A stretch of 64,000 nucleotides of DNA from Sinohyriopsis cumingii (Eukaryota; Mollusca; Bivalvia; Unionida; Unionidae). The stretch spans positions 22,715,436-22,779,435 of the forward strand of contig CM068828.1 of the NCBI GenBank assembly GCA_028554795.2. The letters run 5' to 3'. The notes under the pieces are model-generated. The model was not told the origin of the DNA and did no database searches. It saw nothing but the letters and a program-made list of their open reading frames with translations. The position numbers and the translations under genes are program-made. Positions 1 through 12,217 of this stretch are shown piece by piece; position 1 is the first letter of the stretch, and each line of letters starts with the position of its first letter.

Positions 1-334
1 GTGTCCATGCTTATTAAATGTCCGAGACAGCCTGGATGCGTATTCGTTTTTGTTAAAGCTAGGATGATAGTCTGGTGGAGTATCCATTTTATTAAAGAAG
101 TATTTTCAGACCTGGGTAGTAGACAGAATAATTGAACACCAAGACGAAGGTGTCATATTATTCTTGGAAAGACCTGATAAGTTACGAGGTATTATTTTGT
201 TCTTCTTTTTACATATCCCTAAAATATTCACAGTTCTATGAAAACACTGTTGGGATAAAGGCATATTTCAGGAAAAATTAAAAAGTACCACCTAGGTCCA
301 TCAAATTTTGCCGATGTCATACCCTATTACAGTC

Positions 335-505
335 TTTCTTTACTAGTCACCAAACGTTTTCTACTAATCACCAACTATTTTCTGCTAGTCACCAAATATT
401 TTCTTCTATACATCTAAGGTTTTCTACTAGTCATTAAATGTTTTCGTTTAGTCAGCAAAGGCTTTCTACGACTAGCAGTAATACTAGTCACCCAAACGTT
501 TTAAG
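335..505. repeat. Degenerate short tandem repeat
   Basis: The phrase TTTTCTACTAGTCACCAAA and decayed versions recur about six times with a spacing of roughly 25-30 bases. The copies differ strongly, so the array is old. No coding potential is visible, and the 330 bases before it show nothing I can name. Confidence 0.5.
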
Positions 506-844
506 TACGTCTGGACAAATCGCTTCACTATTATGCAAATGGCGCTGGCAGATCTGGGTCTGATATATACGGGAGTTTTATACATTAGATGTTGAAATTA
601 CTGGCCGACGATTGAAAAGCGGAGACAACTTATTAATAAGGATAAATAGATATGTCCCTTCAGAACACTTCTAATAGAAAATGAATGATATTTTATTTTC
701 GTTTGTCACAAGAAAGATGATATGAGGAAGACATATATATCTATATGAAACTTGCTACAAATTCCATAAGTCGAAAATATAAATTACGTTTGATATTTAC
801 AAATGTTTACAAGATTTCAGAACCTCAAAATACAGAACACATTG

Positions 845-1085
845 CAAAGGCATAAACCAAACAGGAATCTAATACATTTTAAAGTCACTAAGCATACGGA
901 AATCTATTAAATTTAAAGGCATTAAACATAAAAGAATCTGATACATATTAAAGGTATTCACAAAAAAGTAACATAATATATTAAAAAGGCATAACACAGC
1001 CGGCAAGAGGATACATTAACAAGGCATAACCCAACCGGCCACATGATACGCTTAAAAGGCATATAACCCAAACGGCATCATGATT
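845..1085. repeat. Degenerate tandem repeat (AAAGGCATAA motif)
   Basis: The motif AAAGGCATAACCCAACCGGC with a following GATACATTAA recurs about six times, 35-45 bases apart, with many substitutions. It looks like an eroded minisatellite. Confidence 0.45.
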
Positions 1086-1159
1086 TTGGGCCTTTCCCAT
1101 CAAACAGGGCATTTTAATCAGAACGCAACCTTATCTTGTAATGTTGTGTTTCTATTATA

Positions 1160-1556
1160 GTGAATATACAGTGGCAACGTAAACTTGTTAACGCATTGAC
1201 GAGAATACACAGTGACCGCGTCTAATCGTTGAAGCAACTGACGTGGATACAAAGGGATATGGTATAATTGTTAATACAATTGACATGGATACATAGGAAT
1301 ATTGTATACTTGTTAGTGCAGTTGACGTGGATATACAGGGACAGCGTATATTTGTTAATATAATCGACATGGATGCACAGGGACATTGTATACTTGTTAG
1401 TGAAATTGACGTGGATACAGTGAGTACGCATATGCTTGTTAATGCAGTTGAGGTGGATATACAATGGCAGCGTACACTTGTCAATGTAATTGAAGTGGAT
1501 ACACAGGGACATCGTATACTTGTTAGTGAAATTGACGTGGATACACAGTGAGTGAG
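1160..1556. repeat. 42-bp minisatellite
   Basis: About nine to ten copies of a 42-base unit start with ACGTGGATACACAGGGACA and end near TTAGTGAAATTG. Because 42 is a multiple of three, frames stay open on both strands and give peptides of 74 to 160 residues that are pure repeat translations. Alternate copies resemble each other more than adjacent ones, for example the GTATACTTGTTAGTG copies, which suggests an 84-base higher-order unit. Confidence 0.8.
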
Positions 1557-1559
1557 AGC

Positions 1560-3345
1560 ATATGTCATACCTGCCCTGACCCATGCAACTTCATATGCCG
1601 TCTTTTGTGGAATTTTCGCAAGAAGGGAAGACAACATAAAAAGGTACTGACGCCACTGATAACGAAGCAAGCCAAACTAAAAGTTTTTTGTTCTTGTTTG
1701 TTTTGTTGTTGTTTTTTTTTTAAAAAAAGAAAGAAACTGGATATAATACAGCCGCTTAAACGATGTATGAATCGGATAGTGCCTAAGAAAGAAAGAGGGA
1801 CAGGTGAATGCAGTTACTGTATGTATATGATCAACGCTAATTAATTTTGGATATTTTCTACTGCTAAAACGAAAAAGATACATTCCCACAGGGTAGCTAA
1901 AGCAATCAAGGCCGTAAAACGTATACGTATATAAAGAGTGCCTCAAAAGAGGAACATATACGAAATATAGATAGCCTGTTGCTGTGACCTGTATTCCATA
2001 GGTACCTCCTTCCAGTAAGAAAGTGATGCGATGCAAATAAACCACAGGGCACACAAAAAGAAAAACCTTAATGGCTACAACAGCAATTAAGGCCGTGCAA
2101 ACGTCACCTTCTCATCTATTGCTATCCAGGCTCCAATAGAAAAAGCAAGATGGTGCAACTTCCATTCCCATTATCTGCTTTGTCTTTTTCTTGTACTTCC
2201 GTATCGGCAAGACATTGACGTCATTAACATTGATTGATACAGGTGTCACCATTTTATTGCAAGGATCGCATAGAATATGCACGGTAATATAACAATAATT
2301 TACAAAATAAGTTCGATAGAAAATATATCGACTGATCTATTTTTATATATCAATTAGCAGTGCAAAATATATTTATCGATTCCTCTTGTGAGACAAATTT
2401 ATTTCTTAACGACCTGTTAGTACTCATAAACGTACAACATGAACAAGAATGAGCAAGATTGGAGGACGTAGAAAATATTGTAACGATCCAGGGGTTTTAC
2501 TTGACGCAGCGATGTCAAACCCTGGCTGGATTCCGCAAGAAGTCATAAGTTTCCCCTAATTCCAGATTATTCCATACAACTTATGTTGTAAATTAGAAAG
2601 CCCAACATGTCCATTCTATAAATAATTTTACTCTAATTAATACAAGACCACAGATCTTACAACTTTCCGATTGTCTATCAACCGCACATCTGCATGGTTT
2701 CTCTTCATTAACTTTCCGTACCGTCAACATTCACTCCCTAAAACTATACAACTCCCCCTAATACAAGGAACTACTTTTACTACGCCACCTAAGGCCAGAC
2801 AAATCATGGTTTTAAGACACATTTTCACTGTAAAATTGCATCACATTTGCCACCATGGCAACATAAACGGTACCTGCCAACGACGGAACAGTCCCTTCTC
2901 GTTCATTCCATTGGGTAATATTCCAATCTCCATTGTTAAATACTGCATCTGAGTCACACGATCAATATACACAAAAAGATTTTAAGGGGTGGGGGGGTAT
3001 GAACTGACCTGAATGAACCAAAATTAAACAATCTCATTATGGAAACTCACTAACACTTCACTCCCTGGCGTTTGCTGCTATCCTAATAATTGGCTAATTT
3101 TATCGGGCTGAGAAATATTTCCACAGGCCTGAGTTCCCATAATCAAACAAGTAATCACAAAATCTACAAATTTCTTAAAACGGAGTGCTATAACCAAATG
3201 CGCATACTCCAAATTTATTAAAATATGTATTGATTACTAAAAGGAAGGTACAAAAATATTACGAAACATGTACAAAAAACTATGCAAAATGCTGAATGAT
3301 AGTTTTTTTTAGAAAGATATTTGCATAGAAAAGAATGAATACCCC
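1560..3345. other. No recognisable gene
   Basis: AT-rich sequence with short open frames that show no family resemblance. It holds a poly-T/poly-A stretch near 1681-1735. I see no exon with convincing splice borders. Confidence 0.5.
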
Positions 3346-3562
3346 GATAGATAGATAGATAGAGGTAGGTAGGTAGTTATGTAGGTAGGTAGATAGATAG
3401 GTAGGTAGATAGGTAGGTAGGTAGGTAGATAGGTCGATAGGTACGTAGGTAGGTAGGTGGGTAGGTAGGTAGGTAGATAGATAGGTAGGTAGGTAGATAG
3501 ATAGATAGGTAGATTTATAGACAGACATACAGACAGACATACAGATAGATAGATAGATAGAT
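3346..3562. repeat. GATA/GGTA tetranucleotide microsatellite
   Basis: An impure run of GATA, GGTA and GACA four-base units about 217 bases long. The minus-strand frame reads as tyrosine/leucine/serine repeats and is not a gene. Confidence 0.9.
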
Positions 3563-4540
3563 AATACAGTTACCTAACTTGCCCCTCTTTTTATCGCCTT
3601 CCTCCTCAAATCTGATTGAATTTTTGTCCCTAACAACATACTAAATTTCAATAATAATATAAACTCCCAAACACGGACAATATTTCTGGAACAAACTTAA
3701 ATTCTTTTTATAATGAGCTTTGACGTAAAAAAAAGCAATAGAAAACGACAAACCTTCCTTTTAATACTTCATAACAGGTTGTGTGCTTTGTGTTAGTTAC
3801 GCAGTTGTGAAGTGAACTGTAGCAAAGTTCTGGTGTTCAGAAAATAATAAAATATAACCCACGACATAGGCCGAACGCAAATATCGGACTGTACGTAGTT
3901 GCTCAGTGCACATCGGAAAGAAGTAACAAAACCAGCACATACATCAACTGAAATAAATTATAGTATCGTTCAACTGTAATCAGAACCAATATAGAACGGA
4001 TTTTATTACCGGAACAAGATTTAATTGCGATAGATATTGAACCGGAGTTATACAGACTTTAATTTTATCATGTACATCACCCCACCCACCCACCCCAGGT
4101 AGTGAACACAATATTTATGTCGCGTGTGCTACACAGCTAAATACTGAACCAAACTGTTGTCAAGACATGCCGCATAACTGCTACGTTTATTTCTTTCCGC
4201 ATGCCCCTGGATTAATAACGCATGCATTAACACTTACATTTGTCTAAAGTCGGTACACATGTAGGTTGCTTTTTGGTCTAAATTTTGTCCATCTCGATAC
4301 CAATATATCTTATCATTTACTATTGTGTAATTAAAGAAAATTCATTACTTTTTCATACCCATGTAAGGCAAACATGGTTTTAGTCGCACTTTCTACGTCA
4401 CAAGTCATTGAAATCGAGTAAGCGTTAAACAAACAAACAAACAAATAAATCTTTCTCGGAACCAGACAGCCGTTAGGACGTTCATTTTACCTTGTACCTT
4501 AAGGTCATTGTAACGCGTGTCAGATCATCAGCTGTCAGAA
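3563..4540. other. No recognisable gene
   Basis: Unique AT-rich sequence with a short AAAC run near 4430-4445. No exon, RNA gene or element end was recognised. Confidence 0.45.
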
Positions 4541-4544
4541 AATA

Positions 4545-4991
4545 AAGCAACTACTTCCAAAACATCACTGTATCATAAAGTTCTATATCAGACCAAACAT
4601 TACTATATCAGGTATTACTATATCCGACTCAATCATTAATAAATCAGATATTACTGAATCAGACCAAACATGACGATATCAGACCCAAACATTGCTATAA
4701 CAGACCCACACATTGCTATATCAGACCAACCATTGCTATATCAGACCTAAACATTGCTATTACAGACCAAACAGTTCTATCAACCATTACTATATCCGAC
4801 CCAATAATTGCTAAATCAGATATTACTATATCAGACCAAACATTGCTAAATCAGACCAAGCATTGCTATATCAGACCCAAACTTTGCTATATTGAACATT
4901 GCTATATCAGATCAAACATTACTATTATAAACCCCAAACATTGCTATAACAGACCAAACAGTACTATATCAAATCAAATATTATTATATCC
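4545..4991 (+). repeat. About 21-bp tandem repeat (CATTGCTATATCAGACC)
   Basis: Around twenty copies of the motif CATTGCTATATCAGACCCAAA, with spacing varying from about 18 to 26 bases. The array ends where the SINE beginning near 4992 is inserted, and TATTACTATATCA material reappears after the SINE at about 5308. Confidence 0.75.
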
Positions 4992-5259
4992 GACCTCGCA
5001 TCTGAGAGGTCGCGGAGTTCGAACCCCGGCCGAGTCATTCCAAAGACTTATAAAAATGGTACAAGCAGCTGCCTAGCTTGGCGCTCAGCATTAAGAGGTT
5101 AGTGATAGGACTGGTCAGTCTAGTGTCAGGATAATGTGACTGGGTGGGGCATCATGCTACATGTCTGGTGCATGATGCCTCATAGACATCCCTATAAAAT
5201 GCCATATTGCAGACATCGAAGCGATATGACTGAATTTTTTACAGGTACGTTAAAACTCC

Positions 5260-5294
<35 letters not shown>
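4992..5294 (+). mobile_element. tRNA-derived SINE, family A, copy 1
   Basis: The head carries the tRNA B-box region (GTTCGAACCCCGGCCGAGTC), followed by the family body (CAAAGACTTATAAAAATGG, GGCGCTCAGCATTAAGAGG, GATAATGTGACTGGGTGGGG) and a tail that runs into an AC repeat at 5264-5294. The first half of the tRNA head is missing. It sits inside the 21-bp array. Five other copies of this family lie in the window (9668, 45464, 48607, 59422, 61874). Confidence 0.8.
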
Positions 5295-5296
<2 letters not shown>

Positions 5297-5609
5297 TCAT
5301 ACAAAAATATTACTATATCACACATTACTGTATTAGACCAAATATACCACTGGTTAAAGAATTCTTGAGTTACAATTACTGTGAAAAAAATTATACCGTC
5401 CATAGCTGTTGTACTCGCATGCAAAGTGAGAAACTAATATTTTACCTTGGCTGTTGCATTCTGTAACCTGAGGGTAAAGAAGAATTTTCTTAAAGCGGAG
5501 GCCATCGTGTGAACAATGCATAATTAGACAAGCCAGGTCACTGGACCGGAGATTTAACATGACCAGTTGGTCGTTGTAAAAGGTGCATAGGGTTGACAAG
5601 TCTATCAAA

Positions 5610-5988
5610 TTGACCAATTATTGATATTTAATTTTTAAAAGACTCGTTTTAAGCACCTGTTTGACTACATTCGTGAAAATAACATTTTCACACCTTTCCT
5701 TTCTGGCTTTGCTCCAGGTGCTTATATTGTTAATTGCTTGACATACCTGCATGCTATGTTTTATCAAGAAGCAGATTCCGGTAAAGAAATAAGAGTTGTA
5801 TTCTGTAATATAAGTAAAGCTTTCGTTTGTATGTGGAATAATAGACTCGACCATAAATTGAAAGCTACTTGCCTCACAGGGGACAATTTAAAAAAGTCTT
5901 CTGTTTTAAACAGGAAACAAAGAGTGATACTCCAGAGGGGTGTTTTTCAGAGTGGAGGTGTATTGAAGTTGGTGTTCCTTAAGGATAA

Positions 5989-6020
<32 letters not shown>

Positions 6021-6320
6021 CAATTGCTCAACCTAATAATCGAGAAAGCTGACTCGTACAAACGTCATTACGTTTTTCCTCAATTGACTGATCGTGACAC
6101 AAATATGTAGATTATATAAAACAAAAGCATAATCAAGAACTAATGTTATACACAGACCCAAATTTCAACCCGACTGGAAATAATTACAAATTATATATGC
6201 GTCTCTTATACGACCTGTTCTGGAATATGGTAGTGTGGTTTGGAACACTTGCACATTATACTCGAAACAAAATTAGTATATGTTAAAGCTAGAGACTCGT
6301 CAAAGCGAATCCATGCACAA
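5610..6320 (+). mobile_element. Decayed LINE fragment, reverse transcriptase
   Basis: Translation of the plus strand gives pieces typical of non-LTR reverse transcriptases of the jockey/CR1 group: a FTPFLSGFAPG-like stretch, then EIRVVFCNISKAFVCMW (the RT box with the first catalytic aspartate position changed to asparagine), then NRKQRVILQRGVFQSG, and further on YIRPVLEYGSVVWNTCT, typical of the region after the polymerase core. The catalytic core around the second aspartates is lost and an ATT microsatellite (5989-6020) lies between the pieces. It is a broken 5'- and 3'-truncated copy with no intact gene. Confidence 0.7.
5989..6020. repeat. ATT trinucleotide microsatellite
   Basis: About eleven ATT units within the LINE fragment. 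They probably grew after insertion. Confidence 0.9.
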
Positions 6321-7110
6321 CTTCAAACGCTTTATTGAGGGAGAAAGAAATTGCAAAATCTTCATGCCAAACCTACGACAAATTGCAAGTTACTTACTCA
6401 GCATTTATTTATATCTAAAAAATTATTGTTGGATCACCTCTTTGTAGATGTGGACTTGTGCAAAGTACACAACACTTCGTGCCTTTTGCAAGTTTTACAA
6501 AGAACAACCTTTTTAGTGCCTTACATCACATGGTTAGTTAATTTCAAAAACATCATAAGAAGAAAACATTCGGCGCTACAAGGAAGTACATATAATCTCA
6601 CTTTTTCTTCTTTTCTTGTTCTTCCGATTTCATTCCTCCGCGTTTTCCAAACTCTATACGATTTACTAATAGTTTATCTTTTTATATTCTTTCTTTTCTT
6701 TATTCTCATTTTTTAACTCCCTCGTACTACCATGATAATGGGATTCAAGACCGCTATACCTGACTAAGGTCAAAACCTTATGTTCCTACATGACATAGAC
6801 CATGAATGCACGAAGACTGTCTCATGTATGCAAACACGGAATCGCTCGACTTTATGAACGAGGATAGGTGGACTCACGTGGGCTACAATCAAAGACGCGC
6901 ATGTATGAGAAGAAACTCAAAGAGGAAAAGGCATGTGTTAGGGAGCTGCAGTGCATTGAGCTAGTGGACAGATAGATATACACATGTAACCATTTGCTCC
7001 ATGTATACTGCCTGTATATTTTTCGACCAAGACGGTTTAAAAATCAATCATGCTAATCGTTTTCTCTTAAACAGTCACCAAGTACAGTTTACTGATTGTA
7101 TTGAGACTAC
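6321..7110. other. No recognisable gene
   Basis: The start may still be LINE-derived. The open frame at 6351-6716 ends in a run of hydrophobic F/L/I codons from T-rich sequence and resembles no family I know. Confidence 0.4.
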
Positions 7111-7116
7111 TTTGTG

Positions 7117-9300
7117 TCACCGCGAGTAGTTCCGAGTAAACACGTATTCGCGAATGCAGCCACCACCCGCTACACTGGTTACTGTTATAGCCCGGAAAGG
7201 ATGGCCCACTGGTATGCCTATAATGGCTAATGTAATCGCATATCCAGCAACATCAAGGCCAACTGTGGTCGCGGCTGCGATTCTGTAACTAGCATCTTCC
7301 ACAACACACACGCGCTTAAATTTCGCGGGTGCTATTGGTGATTTCATCTCACAGCTGTTGTTCCGTTTCAATTATTTTTCTAGGTTGGTAGCTTTAAAGG
7401 TCCATCACATTTCGTCATTTAATATAACCAATGTGAATACAAATGATAGGCAGGCAGGCCCTGTCCAGACTCATTATGTGCGTTGGAAGACACACATGCA
7501 CTTTTAAATAATTACCCTTTTTCTGGTGGAAGAGTTATGCAATCATATATAATATCGACGTTGGTAATATTTAAGTCTGTGGGGATTGCGCGTTGCTGGG
7601 GCCTGGCACAACGTTCATATATAGTCATGCTGATTTGCGACAGTGCTTGGTGTTTGAAACGATTGTTCTCATTTTCGCCCAAGAATGTTAAGACAGACAA
7701 GTGCATGCGTGTTCAATAACAGTCGATATTTGTCTCTTCATAGATGAGTCAATGTTGTCTCAATACAATTAACTGGCAAATTAACCAAGGTAGGTTGTTT
7801 GTGAATCCTACTTTACCGTTTTAGAAGAAGTTCCGTTGTGTGTTTTAGGCTTGTTGGTGAAGTCTGCTATAAAGCGTTCTCGCTGTGATAGCAATGATTC
7901 CAAGCTGATTTTGAGTAAGTAAAGACACACCAAGGCTGTCCTAATTGTCAATGACCATTTGTCCCTTGGTAAAATTATGTTAGAACTTTTATGAGGGTCT
8001 GTTAACGCCCTTTTTGTGCAAATATTGGTCGAAAAGCAGCACAAAATCGCCAAAGCTGTTTGCATACCCTGTCAGTCCACCCCACATCTCATTTATAAAA
8101 TCGGCAGCATCTTCCACTTGTTGAAAGGTTCTTTTGTAACGGTGGTGTTGAATAAAACAGTAGCTGCCATCGAGGAACGCTCGCTCCCCGAGTTAAATAA
8201 TCAACAACTCACATGGTAGTGCAAGCCCGTACGAGTCAAAATATAAACGATGTCTTGGCATGACCATGTCCTGTTGTCATATCCAGGTTGATGATTCAGG
8301 TTTCCCACAAGCGTTGAATCACTGATGCAAGTTCACCCAGGCTAATAGACACCTCGGAATCGACTAGTTTTGGCATCGCGAGCAAATAAAATTTGGTCAC
8401 AGCAGAAGACCAATTACACTCGAAAACCTTTAGCTTAGACGGGATAGTCGAAAACCTTTTCCTGTTTTATTTGCCTGCTAGATACTACACGTCTACACGC
8501 TCCGCCTTCAACCACATTTTCAGAGACATTTCAGAAGGCTCCCAACACAGCTGCATTTGCATCAGCTGGAGCTGCGGCCATCAACAACCCTGGAAGCACT
8601 GCAAGGAATATAAATATTCCACCGTTCTTCTGAATTTGCGTCACATCAGATTTTGACGTCTATAATGTTACCGAAGTGTTTTTGTTTTGTTTGGCTGCAC
8701 TGAGCTGATTGCGCTGCATTTACATTAGCCACAAGGGGACAATGTCCAGTTAACTTTGTCCGAGAACATTTCAGTGTGACCCCAAAATTATTTCTTACTG
8801 CACTCTTTATGCTTCCCAAGCTGGTTGTCGCTAAGACCAACCTTAATTTCGTGATATGACATTATTTCTCTTTGTACTGTTCAATTGCAAGTTTTAGAAA
8901 ACCACTACAACGTTTCCACACGTGCGTCAATGACCATAAATTGATCACTCGAGCCCTGCAGCAACAGAAACGTAAAGAAGAGAATTACCTCAACCTACAT
9001 GTACTCGAGATCAATGGCGTTTCCTCATACACACACTATAAAGTACACGCCAACCACAAACTGTTAACATGGTAGATATGTACACGAGAAAAGTAATACA
9101 ATAGGGTACAAATGAATGAAGTCATGCTGGGAAATCAGTAATCCTGTGTCAACATTTTTATCTCGGTTTAGGTACGATAACAGCCGATGATACACACGAG
9201 CGACCTGATTGTTGTCAACGTTATGGGCAAGGTTTTCATTTGACCTCAGCAATACCCCAGTCACTGCCACTTTTTATAATATCATTGGATTGTCTGTGAC
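7117..9300 (-). mobile_element. Possible fossil of a Polinton-like element (very uncertain)
   Basis: This stretch is less AT-rich than its surroundings and holds several short minus-strand frames. One (about 9064-9270) reads with the pattern DNNQVARVYHRLLSYLN followed by DFIHLYPI, which loosely recalls capsid-type proteins of Polinton-like elements. Another (7117-7371) is a glycine/alanine-rich hydrophobic segment of the kind found beside such genes. Neither resemblance is strong, and no terminal repeats, polymerase or integrase were seen. If real it is an old, broken copy. It could equally be unrelated host sequence. Confidence 0.2.
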
Positions 9301-9667
9301 TTGGAATACTATAAACTGGTGTCGTAGCTCGTTAATACCTTGTTAGGTACCTATTTGTCATGAAAATTCTCCTCGAATGGCACTGTGGTACGTGTCTTTG
9401 GTCATTGCAAACAACAGATGTTCCGCCAGACCACAAAAATGATGGTAATCGTTCTTCTTTGAACACTGATGGCAAAGGCACCATCACACCATTTTGCTCC
9501 GTTGGCGTTACAATTTCAGGTTAACGTAACCGTGTGCTTTGACCTGAAAAAGCCTTACAAAAGTCTGTACGATACCCGAATATGGGTGTAAGTGAAATCG
9601 TGCAGGAAAACAGAGAAATCGGATTAGCTGTTCTTCTTCCGTAAATTTGTGAATTTTTCTTATTTTT

Positions 9668-9972
9668 TCCACGTGCGGAAGGTCGGGGGTTTGAACCTCG
9701 ACCGAGTCATACCAAAAACTTATAAAAATGGTACTTGCAGCTGCCTCGCTTGGCGCTCAGCATTAAGAGTTTAGTGTTAGGACTGTGTCAGCCTGGTGTC
9801 AGGATAATGTGACTGGGTGGGACATGATTCTACTTGTCTGAGGCATGATGCCCCAGTGCCACGCATCACTATAAACTGCCACATTGTAGACATCGTATCG
9901 ATATGACTGTAAAATTGTTAAAGCTACGTCGTAAATGTAAATCACACACACACACGCACACACACACACTAC
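9668..9972 (+). mobile_element. tRNA-derived SINE, family A, copy 2
   Basis: It has the same body as copy 1: B-box remnant GTTTGAACCTCGACCGAGTC, then GGCGCTCAGCATTAAGAG, GATAATGTGACTGGGTGGG and the closing ATCGATATGACTGTAAAATT, ending in an AC-rich run. The 5' part of the tRNA head is again absent. Confidence 0.8.
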
Positions 9973-10440
9973 GTTGTACCTCTAACAACAAAATTTATGG
10001 AATGAAATGTTTAAACTAATCAAATGTCGCTTGGACTTTAAATTCGTTATTGATCATAGTCGTAAGCCCTTTAAGTTAGGTTAATCGAACAGGTAACATC
10101 CAATTAAATAACAAACTTTTACATGTAGTGATTTCTTAGTTTATTATGGATGAAAACGTATAAGGTTAATGGGAATAAATACTTAATTATATATCAATTA
10201 ATTAATAAATACTTAATTACATAGCAATACTCAAAACGAAACACACACGCATATAGGTCGCACACGCAACCAAATGCAAGCGAATTGGGGGTGACAGGAG
10301 ACAACATGTTCAAATTTAATGAAACCCTCACGGACTATTAACCTCTCTTAAATCAGCCGAAGAGTTCATAACAGTGGTGGCTGGATTAGTGAGGTTGTAC
10401 TATGCATATTTAATCGCGATCGGTAGAAGTATATATTAAG
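9973..10440. other. No recognisable gene
   Basis: AT-rich with short duplicated bits (TAATTAATAAATACTTAATTA near 10180-10220). Nothing else can be supported. Confidence 0.4.
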
Positions 10441-10606
10441 AATAGGTGATCACATTAGATGCACGAAAACTGATACATTGTATATTTTGAAATTAAAGAC
10501 AGGTGATCACACTAGATACAAAAAACCTGACACACACATTGTATATTTTGAAATTATCCAATCGCGATCGGTAGATGTATATATCAAGGAAATTAGTGAA
10601 AGGTGG

Positions 10607-10709
<103 letters not shown>

Positions 10710-11068
10710 AGCTCTCACTCCTCTCGCAAAGAAATAAGTACTCTTGTTGTCGATTGTGGGATTTATGACAGTTGTATGAGGTACGATGAAAAAACCAGAC
10801 TCGAAGAGTATTACTTTCCCGAAATATATTAACGTATTCAATCCATTTGTCTTTCACTTGCGTGAAAGACAAATCTCCGCACTGCTCGAGGTGTTGTATG
10901 ACTCTCTCTCTCTAGCCTTGAGTAGTAATTCCCTAGCCTTTTATTAGTATCGCGGAGAGGTGGTTTTCATACACGTGACGCACGGGAATCATGCACCGCG
11001 ATTGATCGCTCACTCGTTTGCTCACTCACAACAACCACGCACATTAGCACACGACGCAAGTCCCGGGT

Positions 11069-11095
11069 CACACACACACACACACACACACACAC

Positions 11096-11187
<92 letters not shown>
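11069..11187. repeat. (AC)n(AT)n compound microsatellite
   Basis: About 13 AC units, a short CGTACAT break, then about 44 AT units. It has the same architecture and strand order as the microsatellite 460 bases upstream, so the two may derive from one duplicated seed. Confidence 0.95.
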
Positions 11188-11189
<2 letters not shown>

Positions 11190-11711
11190 TTGAAATTAAT
11201 GGCAGGTGGTCAAATTAGATACGCCAAAAACTGTACATAATGAAATGAATGGCAGGTGATCACATTAGATACGCCAAAAACTGAAACATTGTACATTTTG
11301 TTGGTGAGAGAAGCTTTCTCATTAAAGACGTATGACGAATTTATGAGATCCTTTGAATTATTTTTTTATACAAATATTCCTGATAAAACTTCCCTCATTC
11401 GTCCCTATTTGAAGAGATGCCTTTTAGAGATTAGACGTATTTAAAGCAACAATAAAAATGATGTTAGTATTTTGTTTTAGGAACTTTAATCAATTATTTG
11501 CCATCATTTCTGAACAAGCTGTAAATTTTCTACTTCCATTCTGGTGCAAAATTGCAGAAGCAGCGACAATACGGAGTGTGGGGCGAAGGCTACAAACCGT
11601 GTCAGCTCACAGATAGTAAATTACGGATTGTCAATTTAATGTTGTTATACATTAATTTGTAAATGTGATTATTCATCTTATAGTTTATTTATTTGTTTGG
11701 CTGCTTCAATT

Positions 11712-12217
11712 TATGGATAACGTATGTAAACAAGCATTCCTATGTCTACTTCTATTATTTTCGTAGCTATGGAAAACGTATGTAAACAAGCATTCCAGTG
11801 TCTACTTCTATTATTTTCGTAGCTATGGAAAACGTATGTAAACAAGCATTCCAATGTCTACTTCTATTATTTTCGTAGCTATGAAAAACGTATGTAAACA
11901 AGCATTCCAGTGTCTACTTCTATTTTTTTCGTAGCTATGGAAAACGTATGTAAACAAGCATTCCATTGTCTACTTCTATTAGTTTCGTAGCTATGGAAAA
12001 CGTATGTAAACAAGCATTCCAGTGTCTACTTCTATTATGTTCGTAGCTATGGAAAACGTATGTAAGCAAGCATTCCAGTGTCTACTTCTATTATTTTCGT
12101 AGCTATGGAAAACGTATGTAAACAAGCATTCCAATGTCTACTTCTATTATTTTCGTAGCTATGGAAAACGTATGTAAACAAGCATTCCAATGTCTACTTC
12201 TATTATTTTCGTAGCTT
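11712..12217. repeat. 56-bp minisatellite, nine copies
   Basis: Nine nearly identical copies of a 56-base unit contain AACGTATGTAAACAAGCATT followed by GTCTACTTCTATTATTTTCG. Most differences are single substitutions, such as CCAGTG versus CCAATG, so the array is young or homogenised. No variable spacers lie between the copies. Confidence 0.95.

Noticed and set aside
1188-1670. A 160-codon minus-strand frame rich in Ser/Thr
   Set aside because: It is a product of the 42-bp minisatellite and runs out into unique sequence without motifs.
11712-12217. Regular array that might be taken for a CRISPR-like repeat
   Set aside because: The copies are directly contiguous 56-base units without variable spacers, in an animal genome. 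It is a minisatellite.
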